The notes under the pieces: generated by a model | Databases searched by the model: none | Told to the model about the DNA's origin: nothing | What the model saw: only the letters and a program-made list of their open reading frames with translations | Shown here: piece after piece, positions 32,342 through 40,080 of the stretch | Layout of the letters: the number at the start of each line of letters is the position of its first letter | Position numbering within the stretch: the stretch's first letter is position 1 | Made by a program: the position numbers and the translations under genes | Source: Burkholderia sp. Leaf177 | GTDB taxonomy: Bacteria > Pseudomonadota > Gammaproteobacteria > Burkholderiales > Burkholderiaceae | Direction: 5' to 3' | Assembly: GCF_001424345.1 (NCBI RefSeq) | Contig: NZ_LMPF01000021.1 | Span: forward strand, 656,635 to 720,634 | DNA length: 64,000 nt

Positions 32342-34210
32342 ATGTCGGCAGCCGCCACACCGCCAGTCATTCACAACGCCGAAAACCGCGCGTCGATAAA
32401 ACGACTTACGCGGCAGCACTTCGCGTTGTATCGCGGGTATCTGGACGGCGTGTCGGTCGAACAGCTGCATGCCACTTACGGTGATACCACCACCGACGTC
32501 CGCGCGACGCGACGCCTCATCGGACTATTGCGCGACACGCTTTCAAGCGCTGCCCGCCGTACCCGCGATGTCGAAGCCACGCATCTGCTACGCCTCCGAC
32601 CCGGCAGCATCCCCGCACGCGTGGGCGCGAGCACCACGCCCACGCTTGAGGCGTATCGCGAGGCGATCGATCCGAACGGGTTTCATAGCGAAGCCGAATT
32701 GCTGGAGCTTTATCGGGCGGAATACTCGCGAGAAAATGCGCCGCTGGATCGGCGCATATCGAGGAATGCACGGCTTCGCCGCCGTCAGGCGGACGCGCTC
32801 GCGCGGATGGAAGCCAGTCTGGTCCAGGCGCCGCAGCCCGATCACCTGGTATCGAGCTGGCTTGAACCCGCGATCGCTAGCCGGCTGCACCGAGCACATA
32901 TATATACACTCGCGGATTTGCTGGGTTTTATCGAACGCCGTGGGCATCGCTGGCATAGCGGTGTGGAGCGAGTCGGGCCGAAGGCGGCGCGGCGGGTTAT
33001 CGACTGGCTTTCGCTTCATGCAGATTCGCTAGGTCACACTTTGTCGCAACGGGCGGTCACTCCCCGCCGACACTTGGACAGTAGTGACCCGGCGCTTGCC
33101 CGGCCGCGGGAAATGGGGATCGTGCCGCTCGAAGCGCTCGACGTTCCGACTGGACTAAATGGCTCGGCAGGCATCAATCGCGCAAAGCGATCCGCTCCGG
33201 ACGGCGATTTCAATACAGATTTGCAGGCGCTCAATGCGTGGCTTGCGGGCCATCAGCATAGCCCGCACACGGTTCGTGCCTACAGGCGTGAGGCCGAGCG
33301 GCTGCTTCTTTGGGCAATTTACGCGAAGGAAAAAGCGCTTTCATCGTTGGATCACAACGATTGCGCCGAGTACATCGAGGCGTTCTTAAACGATCCGCAA
33401 CCGGCCGTGCAGTGGGTCGGTAGCGCGAAAATCGAGCGAACCCATCCGGATTGGCGCCCGTTTATTGGCGGCCTCTCCGATCGCAGCCGGGAAACGGCGC
33501 GGGCAATCCTGCGCGCGATGTGCGAATGGCTGGTGGATCGAAGCTACCTAGAAAGCAACCCTTTCTCGGGCTGCGCGAAGGTTGCAACGGGTCCGCGAAT
33601 CGATGTTGCTGGCCGTTCTCTGAGTCTTCGTCAATGGAACACGGTCGTTCAGACGAACACGCGCGCCCGGTATTCGCGCCAAGAATTACGAAATTTTCTG
33701 GCGTTGCAACTGGCGTACGCGACCGGGCTTAGACGAGCGGAGTTGGCCGACTGCACTACGGGGCAACTGGTTCGTACGACACGGAGTGGTTCCGGAAGCA
33801 AACATTGGCAACTTTGGGTCGCGGGCAAAGGCCGCCCGGGCCGCCGCATTTCTATTCCCGATTCCGTGATGGCATTGCTTATCGCCTTCCTGCAGGCGCG
33901 GGATCTGCCCGGGAATCCGGCCGCTTGCGCTCCCAATACTCCCCTTCTCGCGAATTTCCGCACGGGCCAAGCTCTCACCGCAGATGGGCTCGGGCAGGTA
34001 TTTCGCCAGTTGTTGCGTGGATCAAAGGCAAATTGGAACCGCGGCTTCTTCGGTCCACAAAGTGGTTTCCGCAATCCAAGCACGCACTGGATCCGCCATA
34101 CGCATTCTCATCACACTCTTAAACAGGGAGAGAGCTGCCAAGAAGTTCGCATCCGTTTGGGTCATGCCCACATTTCGACGACGCGGCTTTATCTGAAGTC
34201 CTCTTCTTGA
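32342..34210 (+). CDS. Tyrosine recombinase/integrase with N-terminal DUF3701-like domain
   Basis: 622 residues from the ATG at 32342 (a TTG at 32318 is also in frame). The N-terminal about 290 residues carry a helical domain (RLTRQHFALYRGYLDGVSVEQL; LHRAHIYTLADLLGFIERRGHRW) found in Burkholderia replicon-associated integrases. A SAM-like core-binding domain follows (LNAWLAGHQHSPHTVRAYRREAERLL). The catalytic domain has the first arginine in LAYATGLRRAELADCT, the lysine in WVAGKGRPGRRISIP, HWIRHTHSHHTL for HxxR, and LGHAHISTTRLYL with the nucleophilic tyrosine. All catalytic residues seem intact. It lies 283 bp ahead of parA in the same direction, and probably resolves replicon dimers like XerC/D. 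Confidence 0.88.
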   Translation: MSAAATPPVIHNAENRASIKRLTRQHFALYRGYLDGVSVEQLHATYGDTTTDVRATRRLIGLLRDTLSSAARRTRDVEATHLLRLRPGSIPARVGASTTPTLEAYREAIDPNGFHSEAELLELYRAEYSRENAPLDRRISRNARLRRRQADALARMEASLVQAPQPDHLVSSWLEPAIASRLHRAHIYTLADLLGFIERRGHRWHSGVERVGPKAARRVIDWLSLHADSLGHTLSQRAVTPRRHLDSSDPALARPREMGIVPLEALDVPTGLNGSAGINRAKRSAPDGDFNTDLQALNAWLAGHQHSPHTVRAYRREAERLLLWAIYAKEKALSSLDHNDCAEYIEAFLNDPQPAVQWVGSAKIERTHPDWRPFIGGLSDRSRETARAILRAMCEWLVDRSYLESNPFSGCAKVATGPRIDVAGRSLSLRQWNTVVQTNTRARYSRQELRNFLALQLAYATGLRRAELADCTTGQLVRTTRSGSGSKHWQLWVAGKGRPGRRISIPDSVMALLIAFLQARDLPGNPAACAPNTPLLANFRTGQALTADGLGQVFRQLLRGSKANWNRGFFGPQSGFRNPSTHWIRHTHSHHTLKQGESCQEVRIRLGHAHISTTRLYLKSSS

Positions 34211-34286
34211 ACTGAACCCGTAATACACTTTCCTCCCTAGGAATCCGGCCCAAACCCCCGGCGCCGAGCTCATTCCGCAGACCTAA

Positions 34287-34472
34287 AACGGGTTCTACAA
34301 CCCGTTATCCCTCAAGTCGTTTCTCAGGTTTTTGCCCCGAGCCCATTACCCGCGTGCCTTTGCGGCAATTCGGCTGCGGCAAAGTTTACTTGCGTTTACT
34401 CCGTATACCTCTTAGTCTTCGGTTACCGTCGGTTCTACCTTTTGAGAAAGAATCCACGTTTTTGGTAGAACC
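34287..34472 (+). promoter_or_regulatory. parA upstream region with inverted repeats
   Basis: AACGGGTT-CTAC-AACCCGTT (34287-34306) is a perfect 8-bp hairpin downstream of the recombinase. Closer to parA, GGTTCTACC (34431-34439) and its exact complement GGTAGAACC (34464-34472) face each other across 24 bp. The first site also contains GGTTCTAC, so this octamer occurs three times. ParA proteins with an N-terminal DNA-binding domain often repress their own promoter, and these repeats are candidate operators. No further gene is seen in 34211-34493. Confidence 0.45.
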
Positions 34473-34493
34473 AGCACCACCGGGAAGAAACAC

Positions 34494-35690
34494 ATGGATA
34501 TCAACCTTTCGACGCCACCTATCGAGGTGACGCCGGACGATCTCGTCAATTTGGCGGCGCGCTCTGCCAAGATGCTCGAGCGCATTCGCACGCAAATGCT
34601 CCAACCGTTTCCGCGGAAGGTTGCCCCGGTGTTTCCGAGCGGCAAACTCCAGGAACTGTGCGGCATCGATAAAGCTCGCTTCTCCTATCTGATTAAGAAA
34701 GGCGAACTTCCGCAAGGGACGCAGGAAAAGCCGGGGGCCGCCCGGCAATTCACGTTGGCGGAAACCATCGAGTGGGTACGGGCAGAACGCAAACCCAGAC
34801 AGCGTCCGGAAGGTAAAAAAGGCAAGGTCATCGCCATTGGCAACTTCAAGGGCGGCGTAACTAAAACTACAACGTCCATGGTTCTTGCACAAGGCTTGTC
34901 GTTGCGGCACGGACGGCGCGTGTTGCATATCGACATGGACCCGCAGGGCAGTGCTACGACGCTGTACGGGATCAACCCCCACGCGGAGATCAATGGCGAC
35001 CAGACCATTTTGCCGCTGGTCGAAGCGTACGTAAATGGCGAGCCGTTCAGTATGAAGGATCTTCCAATGAAGACGTATTGGAAAAACCTCGACCTGATTC
35101 CTTCTTCGACAGATCTTTTCAATGCCGAATTCATGCTTCCGGCACGCGTTCACGCGTCGCCGAGCGCGAAATTCTGGAACGTTCTGAACGACGGATTGGA
35201 AGACCTCAAGGACGAGTACGACTACATCATCATCGATACAGCGCCGACGCTTAGCTACCTCACCATCAATGCGCTGTTTGCCGCAGACGGCGTCATTGTC
35301 CCGGTAATGCCGGACACGCTTTCGTTTGCATCGATGGTCCAGTTCTGGTCGCTTTTCTCCGACATGGTCTCCGGCATGAAGCAGTTCGGAGAATCCGCCG
35401 ATGAAGCCAAGGTGTTTGATTTCATCGATATTTTGGTGACGCGCATGCCGAACAAGGCTAACGCATCCATCGTTCGAGACTGGGTAATCACCACGTACGG
35501 GGAACGTGTCCTGCCGGTGGAGATTCCGGAAACGGATCTCGCGCGCACGACAACGAACGATTTTTCGACGGTGTACGACTTCCCGAACTATGACGGGAAC
35601 GCGGCGACGCTACGGCGAATCCGTGTGCCGTATGACCAAGTTGTGGATTTGATCGACAGCAAGGTTTGTTACCTCTGGGACAAGGAGTAA
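34494..35690 (+). CDS. parA: ParA partition ATPase, type Ia
   Basis: 398 residues. About 110 N-terminal residues form a DNA-binding region (LQELCGIDKARFSYLIKKGELPQG), as in plasmid-type ParA that autoregulates. The deviant Walker A is IGNFKGGVTKTTTSMVLAQ, where threonine replaces the usual glycine before the second lysine. The A' motif is LHIDMDPQGSATTLYG and Walker B is DYIIIDTAPTLSYLTINAL. The protein hydrolyses ATP on nucleoid DNA to move ParB-parS complexes. parB begins 2 bp after its stop. Confidence 0.95.
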   Translation: MDINLSTPPIEVTPDDLVNLAARSAKMLERIRTQMLQPFPRKVAPVFPSGKLQELCGIDKARFSYLIKKGELPQGTQEKPGAARQFTLAETIEWVRAERKPRQRPEGKKGKVIAIGNFKGGVTKTTTSMVLAQGLSLRHGRRVLHIDMDPQGSATTLYGINPHAEINGDQTILPLVEAYVNGEPFSMKDLPMKTYWKNLDLIPSSTDLFNAEFMLPARVHASPSAKFWNVLNDGLEDLKDEYDYIIIDTAPTLSYLTINALFAADGVIVPVMPDTLSFASMVQFWSLFSDMVSGMKQFGESADEAKVFDFIDILVTRMPNKANASIVRDWVITTYGERVLPVEIPETDLARTTTNDFSTVYDFPNYDGNAATLRRIRVPYDQVVDLIDSKVCYLWDKE

Positions 35691-35692
35691 GC

Positions 35693-36655
35693 ATGTCTAC
35701 AGCAGCGAAACAAAAGGCCAAGGCCGCAGGTATCCGACTCGATGACGACACTCTGGATACACCGTCTGAGCCACTCGCTCCGCGCACGGCGCCGGGGCAG
35801 TTGATCGGACTGCAGGGTCGCGTACACAGTCAGCAGGCGGAGATTGAAAAGCTGAAACGTGCGCTTGAACAGCGCGCGCCCGGCAAGCTTCCACTCGATA
35901 AGCTTCACGAGATCCCCGGCCGCCGACGGAGGCTTACGGCTGCGGAGTACGCCGAACTTAAAGCCAACCTGACGACCTACCCGCTCGCGCAGCCCATCAC
36001 GGTCCGTGAGCGTCCCGACGGTGAGTACGACATCGTCGCCGGCCACAATCGCGCGTCGGTTTATCGGGAATTAGGACGGACTGAGATCGACGGCATTGTT
36101 CTAGACATTGATGCCTCGATGGTTGAGTACGCCGCTTTCTTCTCGAATTTGCTCTCTCCGACGCTATCGGATTTCGAGAAATTTTGGGGATTCAAGTCGC
36201 TTCAGGATTCGACTGGCATTACGAAAGAGGAACTCGCACGGGCGGCCGGCATTAGCGACTCGCACGTTGGCCGGATCATGAAATTCGATCTTCTGCCCGA
36301 CGAAAGCAAAGAACTGCTAGCAACCCGTCCTGAACGCCTCGGAAGCAACGCTGCGGAACAGATGGCAAAGGCCGTCGCAGAAGGCAGGGAAGCCAAGGTG
36401 AAGGCAGCTATCGAAAGATTGATAAGCGATGACGCCTTTACCCAAGCGCAAGCGATTGCCGCAACGAAAGCAGACCGCGTACAGCGTGAACACGCTGAAC
36501 CCTTGGTGGTTCGTCGCGGCAACAAAAAGATATGCCAGATTTCCGCTCGCAATGGTGTAGTCGGTGTTTCCTTCTCGGGCAGTGCTGCAGAGGAAGCAGA
36601 CCACTGGGCCGAGAAAATCCGGACATTCATCGAAATGGAACTTGAGAAACAATGA
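35693..36655 (+). CDS. parB: ParB/KorB-type partition protein
   Basis: 320 residues from the ATG at 35693, with AAGGAG before it. The N-terminal ParB/Sulfiredoxin-like CTPase domain includes IPGRRRRLTAAEYAELKANL and DIVAGHNRASVYRELGRTEI, where GHNR replaces the chromosomal GERRxR box. A helix-turn-helix follows (GITKEELARAAGISDSHVGRIMKFDLLP) and then a C-terminal dimerisation segment. The differences from chromosome-1 ParB suggest that it recognises its own distinct parS. A 13-bp palindrome starts on the base after the stop codon. Confidence 0.93.
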   Translation: MSTAAKQKAKAAGIRLDDDTLDTPSEPLAPRTAPGQLIGLQGRVHSQQAEIEKLKRALEQRAPGKLPLDKLHEIPGRRRRLTAAEYAELKANLTTYPLAQPITVRERPDGEYDIVAGHNRASVYRELGRTEIDGIVLDIDASMVEYAAFFSNLLSPTLSDFEKFWGFKSLQDSTGITKEELARAAGISDSHVGRIMKFDLLPDESKELLATRPERLGSNAAEQMAKAVAEGREAKVKAAIERLISDDAFTQAQAIAATKADRVQREHAEPLVVRRGNKKICQISARNGVVGVSFSGSAAEEADHWAEKIRTFIEMELEKQ

Positions 36656-36668
36656 TCCCTAGTAGGGA
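36656..36668. promoter_or_regulatory. 13-bp palindrome copy 1, candidate parS or Rep site
   Basis: TCCCTAGTAGGGA: six-base arms inverted around one central base, starting immediately after the parB stop. The reverse complement of this sequence is exactly copy 2 at 36740. Confidence 0.55.
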
Positions 36669-36739
36669 ACTCATTGAAATCAACGACTTAGATAGAAAGC
36701 GGTAATTGACTCACAGAAATTTGAGCATGCCTTGAATTC

Positions 36740-36752
36740 TCCCTACTAGGGA
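36740..36752. promoter_or_regulatory. 13-bp palindrome copy 2, candidate parS or Rep site
   Basis: TCCCTACTAGGGA, identical to copy 1 apart from the central base. The centres are 84 bp apart, close to eight helical turns, which would put both on one face of the DNA. Confidence 0.55.
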
Positions 36753-36776
36753 AGCCTTATAAATCATGGATTTGGC

Positions 36777-36971
36777 TCAACGACCGAGAACAAAGATGAC
36801 TTGATCTAACGCAGAAAGACAAAAGCCTTCGGCAGGAACCGAAGGCTTTTGATTTAACCGGGCTTCGCTGTCGCTTGCCCACTGCTGCACTTCTCCGACG
36901 GGAATCGGATAAAGGCCCAACACCTCGAAGTGTATCGGATAGCGATCGGCAGTCAAGCGTTTCTCTTCCAT
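36777..36971 (-). CDS. Possible small protein antisense between parB and rep
   Basis: A 64-codon frame starting MEEKRLTADRYPIHFEVLGL and continuing with GEVQQWASDSEARLNQ. The first 40 codons use codons like a real Burkholderia gene, but the frame then runs through the parAB terminator, and no ribosome-binding site is visible. It may be the decayed end or a fragment of a plasmid gene. Low confidence. Confidence 0.25.
   Translation of the reverse strand: MEEKRLTADRYPIHFEVLGLYPIPVGEVQQWASDSEARLNQKPSVPAEGFCLSALDQVIFVLGR
36821..36850. terminator. Strong bidirectional terminator after parAB
   Basis: AAAAGCCTTCGG (36821-36832) and CCGAAGGCTTTT (36839-36850) pair perfectly over 12 bp with a 6-nt loop. 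The A and T runs at the ends provide U-tracts in both directions. Confidence 0.85.
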
Positions 36972-36994
36972 TTTCTAAGAAATGGACGTGTGAC

Positions 36995-38284
36995 ATGCTT
37001 ATCGCGCAACATTCCGTTGCTGGCGAGGGGGTCCTGCACCCTCTTCCAGTTCACGACGATTCCGTCGACACCGATCAGACCGCGCTGGATGAATTTCTAG
37101 CAGGTCAATCAAATTTGCCTTGGGTCGTATTTCGGGCAGCACACCGCGCAGCGAACTTTCCAACTCTCCCGGCACGAGCTCGCGCCGTGTTGGCAGCGCT
37201 CGCACGCACCGTCGACGCCAACAATCCGTACGCATCCATATTCGCCCGCCGCGAGCTTCTCACCGGCCGCGCGATGCAGTCGATGCGGACGTTTTACAGA
37301 AGCCTGGACGACCTCGAAGCTGCTGGTCTGATTGAGCGCGCACCACAAAAACGATACGGCACTGCCGGGTTGTTTGGACGTGCCTATCTCCACTTAACCG
37401 AACGCTCTGCAATCGTCCTGGGTTATATCGCGACGGCTAACGAAATCGAAACGACTGAGATCGATCATTCGAGTGGCAACGATCACAACACCTCTGCTTC
37501 GACTTTTGGAACTCCGTGTGCCAGCGTGGCAGACGGAGCTATATATAAGGATCTATTCCCTAAGAATCAAAAGAGACAACCAGGACGCCTCCCTGCCGAC
37601 CTTGAACGCTTGCTAAGTCTGGGGTTTCGTGAATTTTTGATTTTCAAACTCATGCGTGAAGCAAAGATGCATGCGAAGCTGCTTTCAGATGTGGTCGAGG
37701 CAACCTGGGTACATCTGAAACAGGCCAAGCATCCAATAAGTTACTTGCGAGCGCTGCTGCGTTCTTCCGTGGATTTTGGGCATCAGATCCGCGCAAAACG
37801 TACCGTCGAGGATAAGAAGGCGCGCGAGAACGCGCGGCGTGCGCAGATCGAAGCCACGGTGCGCCAATGCGTTGGCCAGGTTTTTATCGATGCAGACGAA
37901 ACTAGACTCGTCGAGGTTTCTTGCGATGGCCAATCAATCACCGTCCACAGTCACCGGGAAGTATCGCCGCGTGTCGCGGCGGTGCAGTGGAATGAATCCT
38001 TTGCGGCTGCGATTAAAGGAAATGTCCTGAAGCAGGCAACGCCGCAACAAATCATTGGCTTCAAGGATAAGTGCCCCCAGGGCGCAGTTCATCCTAACGC
38101 TGCACACGCAGCAAAATTCACCTTCGACCAACCGCGAAACCGTACGGCCGATATCAGCGGCAGGCTTAGTGAAATGAAACGCACGCTAAGGGCAGCGTGC
38201 GCCGGAGTCGCTCGCGTGAGCAAGTCCGCAAATGCCGATAACGCCCCGTTGCAAGATCGTGTTTTGTTGCATGCCAACCTATGA
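36995..38284 (+). CDS. Replication initiator protein of the secondary replicon
   Basis: 429 residues from the ATG at 36995 (MLIAQHSVAGEG); the start is uncertain because no strong ribosome-binding site is present. The region around residues 55-130 reads as a winged helix: LPARARAVLAALARTVDANNP, RRELLTGRAMQSMRTFYRSLDDLEAAGLIERA. The rest is basic and helical (PADLERLLSLGFREFLIFKLMREAKMHAKLL). I assign initiator function mainly from synteny: in Burkholderia chromosome 2 and megaplasmids this gene follows parA-parB. It lies 339 bp after parB, beyond a terminator, so it has its own promoter. Confidence 0.78.
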   Translation: MLIAQHSVAGEGVLHPLPVHDDSVDTDQTALDEFLAGQSNLPWVVFRAAHRAANFPTLPARARAVLAALARTVDANNPYASIFARRELLTGRAMQSMRTFYRSLDDLEAAGLIERAPQKRYGTAGLFGRAYLHLTERSAIVLGYIATANEIETTEIDHSSGNDHNTSASTFGTPCASVADGAIYKDLFPKNQKRQPGRLPADLERLLSLGFREFLIFKLMREAKMHAKLLSDVVEATWVHLKQAKHPISYLRALLRSSVDFGHQIRAKRTVEDKKARENARRAQIEATVRQCVGQVFIDADETRLVEVSCDGQSITVHSHREVSPRVAAVQWNESFAAAIKGNVLKQATPQQIIGFKDKCPQGAVHPNAAHAAKFTFDQPRNRTADISGRLSEMKRTLRAACAGVARVSKSANADNAPLQDRVLLHANL

Positions 38285-38291
38285 TGACCGA

Positions 38292-38315
38292 CATGTCCAT
38301 CGAGTCATGGACATG
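38292..38315. repeat. Perfect 9-bp inverted repeat just after rep
   Basis: CATGTCCAT (38292-38300), six bases, then ATGGACATG (38307-38315). It starts 8 bases after the rep stop. It lacks a U-tract and GC-rich stem, so it looks more like a protein site than a terminator. Rep binding is possible. Confidence 0.5.
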
Positions 38316-38464
38316 AATCCTGACGCGTGCACGCTGATGTGTGATTGCGAAACCGGCGACGTTTTTCAATGCAGGACTGTTATCGACTGCGAACAAAATT
38401 TACAGCCGATATCTGAATTTGTACCGCTCCTGCACACTGAACAGACTTCTTGGGAAAGGAAAAA

Positions 38465-38974
38465 ATGAGCTGGGCAAAAACGGCACCAGGGGAGCTATTG
38501 CAACTAACGGTCGAATCGGTGTTGCCATTGAAAGCTTATCCGCAGCACGCCCCGGAAGAACAACGGCGACGTTACCCGTTGCAAACCGCGCTCTATCCAG
38601 TGGAGAGACGTGCTCTGCATACCAGCTTACCTGGCACGGGATATATATCGAAAGCATTTAACAACTCACGCATGCAAAAAATCCTAGCGGTGCCCGCGGA
38701 GTTAAATCGTGTTGCAAATCCATTCGTATCGCGTGAAGCGAAGACCAAATCCGCGACGCATCAAGAACCCGCGACAACGTGCCTGAAACAGGCAAATCTG
38801 GCGGAAACTAATGACGGTAGTTCTTCAAATGACAGGGCTGTCGCCCGACAACAAAACAGCCCTAACTCTATTACTTGGCTAGCCAGAGACACAAATGCAA
38901 ACGATGGTGCGGCCAAAGCCGAAGCAATCACGACAGCTGGAATCAACGCCTTGAACGTGATCGAACCTCCTTGA
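38465..38974 (+). CDS. Hypothetical protein downstream of rep
   Basis: 169 residues from the ATG at 38465, preceded by GGGAAAGGAAAA, a plausible ribosome-binding site. The start reads MSWAKTAPGELLQLTVESVLPL, while the C-terminal half is low in hydrophobic residues and rich in N, A, T and S (SSSNDRAVARQQNSPNSITWLARD), suggesting disorder. Third-position GC is lower than in neighbouring genes. I recognise no domain. A DnaA-box-like TTATCCGCA (38536-38544, one mismatch) lies inside it, so the stretch may be origin DNA rather than coding. Confidence 0.35.
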   Translation: MSWAKTAPGELLQLTVESVLPLKAYPQHAPEEQRRRYPLQTALYPVERRALHTSLPGTGYISKAFNNSRMQKILAVPAELNRVANPFVSREAKTKSATHQEPATTCLKQANLAETNDGSSSNDRAVARQQNSPNSITWLARDTNANDGAAKAEAITTAGINALNVIEPP

Positions 38975-39315
38975 ATGTTGTAGCAGACGTATATGCAAAC
39001 AGCAGGCCAGCTCAGTATTCACTTAAAAATTCCTGCGATTCGAACGGGTGACGCAACAATTTCTCTAAAAATATCCTCCAAACCACGGCGCCTTTACAAA
39101 GTCAGCAACCACAAATTTCCTCCGCATAAACAACACCACCTCGTTTTACACAGCCACTGCAAAATCCCGCCTAACCCCTGAGCCGCCCACGATATATCCC
39201 TGCGCCACATCTTTATTTCTATAACTTGTTTTTGAAAGTGGCCGCAAGCGCCTACGATGAATCCTTGAACGCATCAATTCGATGTCGTGAGCAGCTCACA
39301 ACCTGACGGTCCTAG
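38975..39315. other. Lower-GC intergenic region between the rep block and the GntR-ABC operon
   Basis: No gene is supported here. The base composition is clearly more AT-rich than in the flanks. A possible -10 (TATAAC) lies near 39221 ahead of the GntR gene. With 36656-36994 and 38285-38974, this is part of the likely origin region, though no regular iteron array was found by eye. Confidence 0.4.
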
Positions 39316-40080
39316 ATGGTCATGTCCTTCGACGCTCTTGAAATCAGCGTATCCATGCCACTCGGCTCATCTAAGCCTTCAACGCCGATCGCTCGCGGCG
39401 ACGACGCCTATGAGCGGATTCGTCGCGACGTACTTTCTTGCAAGCTGATGCCCGGCTCCACAGTTACGGAAAGCCAGCTGATGTCGGAGTATCAGATCGG
39501 CAAGACGAGTTGCCGTATCGCGCTCGTACGCCTCGCGCATGAAGGGTTCGTGCGCTCGTTGCCCCGGCAGGGCTACCGTATTGCGCCGATCACACTGAAG
39601 GACGTCGAAGAAGTATTCGCGTTACGCGTTCAGCTCGAGCCGCTAGCGGCTCGACTCGCGTGCGGTCGTGTAGATGTGGATTTGCTCAGACGCCTGGAAG
39701 CTGCGTGCCGCGTGCCACATCCCGAGCGCGCATTGTCAGCACAGATCGACACATTCCTCGATGCCAATCGCGAGTTTCACCTTGCAATCGCGGCGGCGAG
39801 CGGCAACGAACGTTTGCATAAGACGCTCGCAAGCCTGCTCGATGAAATGTCGCGTCTCGTGGCTTTAGGTTTCGGCGTGCAAGGCACGAAGCCCGAGATC
39901 AAGCACGACCATAACGCAATGATCGATGCATTTGTCGCTGGCGATGAACGCCGTGCCGAGACCATCGCGCGCCGTCACATCGAGACGTTCCAGAGCATGA
40001 CAATGGAAAAAGTCTACGCCAGCCTTTCGAGCGCCGGGGCATCGCTGCCGCTTTACACGGTCGCGGAGTTGCGCCGATGA
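39316..40080 (+). CDS. GntR-family regulator, FCD subfamily, first gene of the ABC/ligase operon
   Basis: 254 residues from the ATG at 39316 (39322 also possible). The winged helix-turn-helix spans about residues 28-95 (AYERIRRDVLSCKLMPGSTVTESQLMSEYQIGKTSCRIALVRL). Here the usual SRTPVREA is changed to KTSCRIAL. The wing is LPRQGYRIAPI. The FCD domain has the histidines EFHLAIAAASGN, HDHNAMIDAF and ARRHIETF. It overlaps the ABC ATPase start by 4 bp (ATGA), so the regulator is made with the operon it probably controls. Confidence 0.88.
   Translation: MVMSFDALEISVSMPLGSSKPSTPIARGDDAYERIRRDVLSCKLMPGSTVTESQLMSEYQIGKTSCRIALVRLAHEGFVRSLPRQGYRIAPITLKDVEEVFALRVQLEPLAARLACGRVDVDLLRRLEAACRVPHPERALSAQIDTFLDANREFHLAIAAASGNERLHKTLASLLDEMSRLVALGFGVQGTKPEIKHDHNAMIDAFVAGDERRAETIARRHIETFQSMTMEKVYASLSSAGASLPLYTVAELRR

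Noticed and set aside
34211..34286. Possible dif or att core site downstream of the recombinase
   Set aside because: No 28-bp Xer-type site or direct repeat could be recognised; the region only shows GC-rich runs and a short hairpin.
36861..36994. ATCGGATA repeats upstream of rep as iterons
   Set aside because: Only three short, irregularly spaced partial copies, and they fall in a coding-like minus-strand frame; not enough for an iteron array.
38341..38661. 106-codon plus-strand frame downstream of rep
   Set aside because: Overlaps the better supported frame starting at 38465, has no ribosome-binding site and shows no domain.
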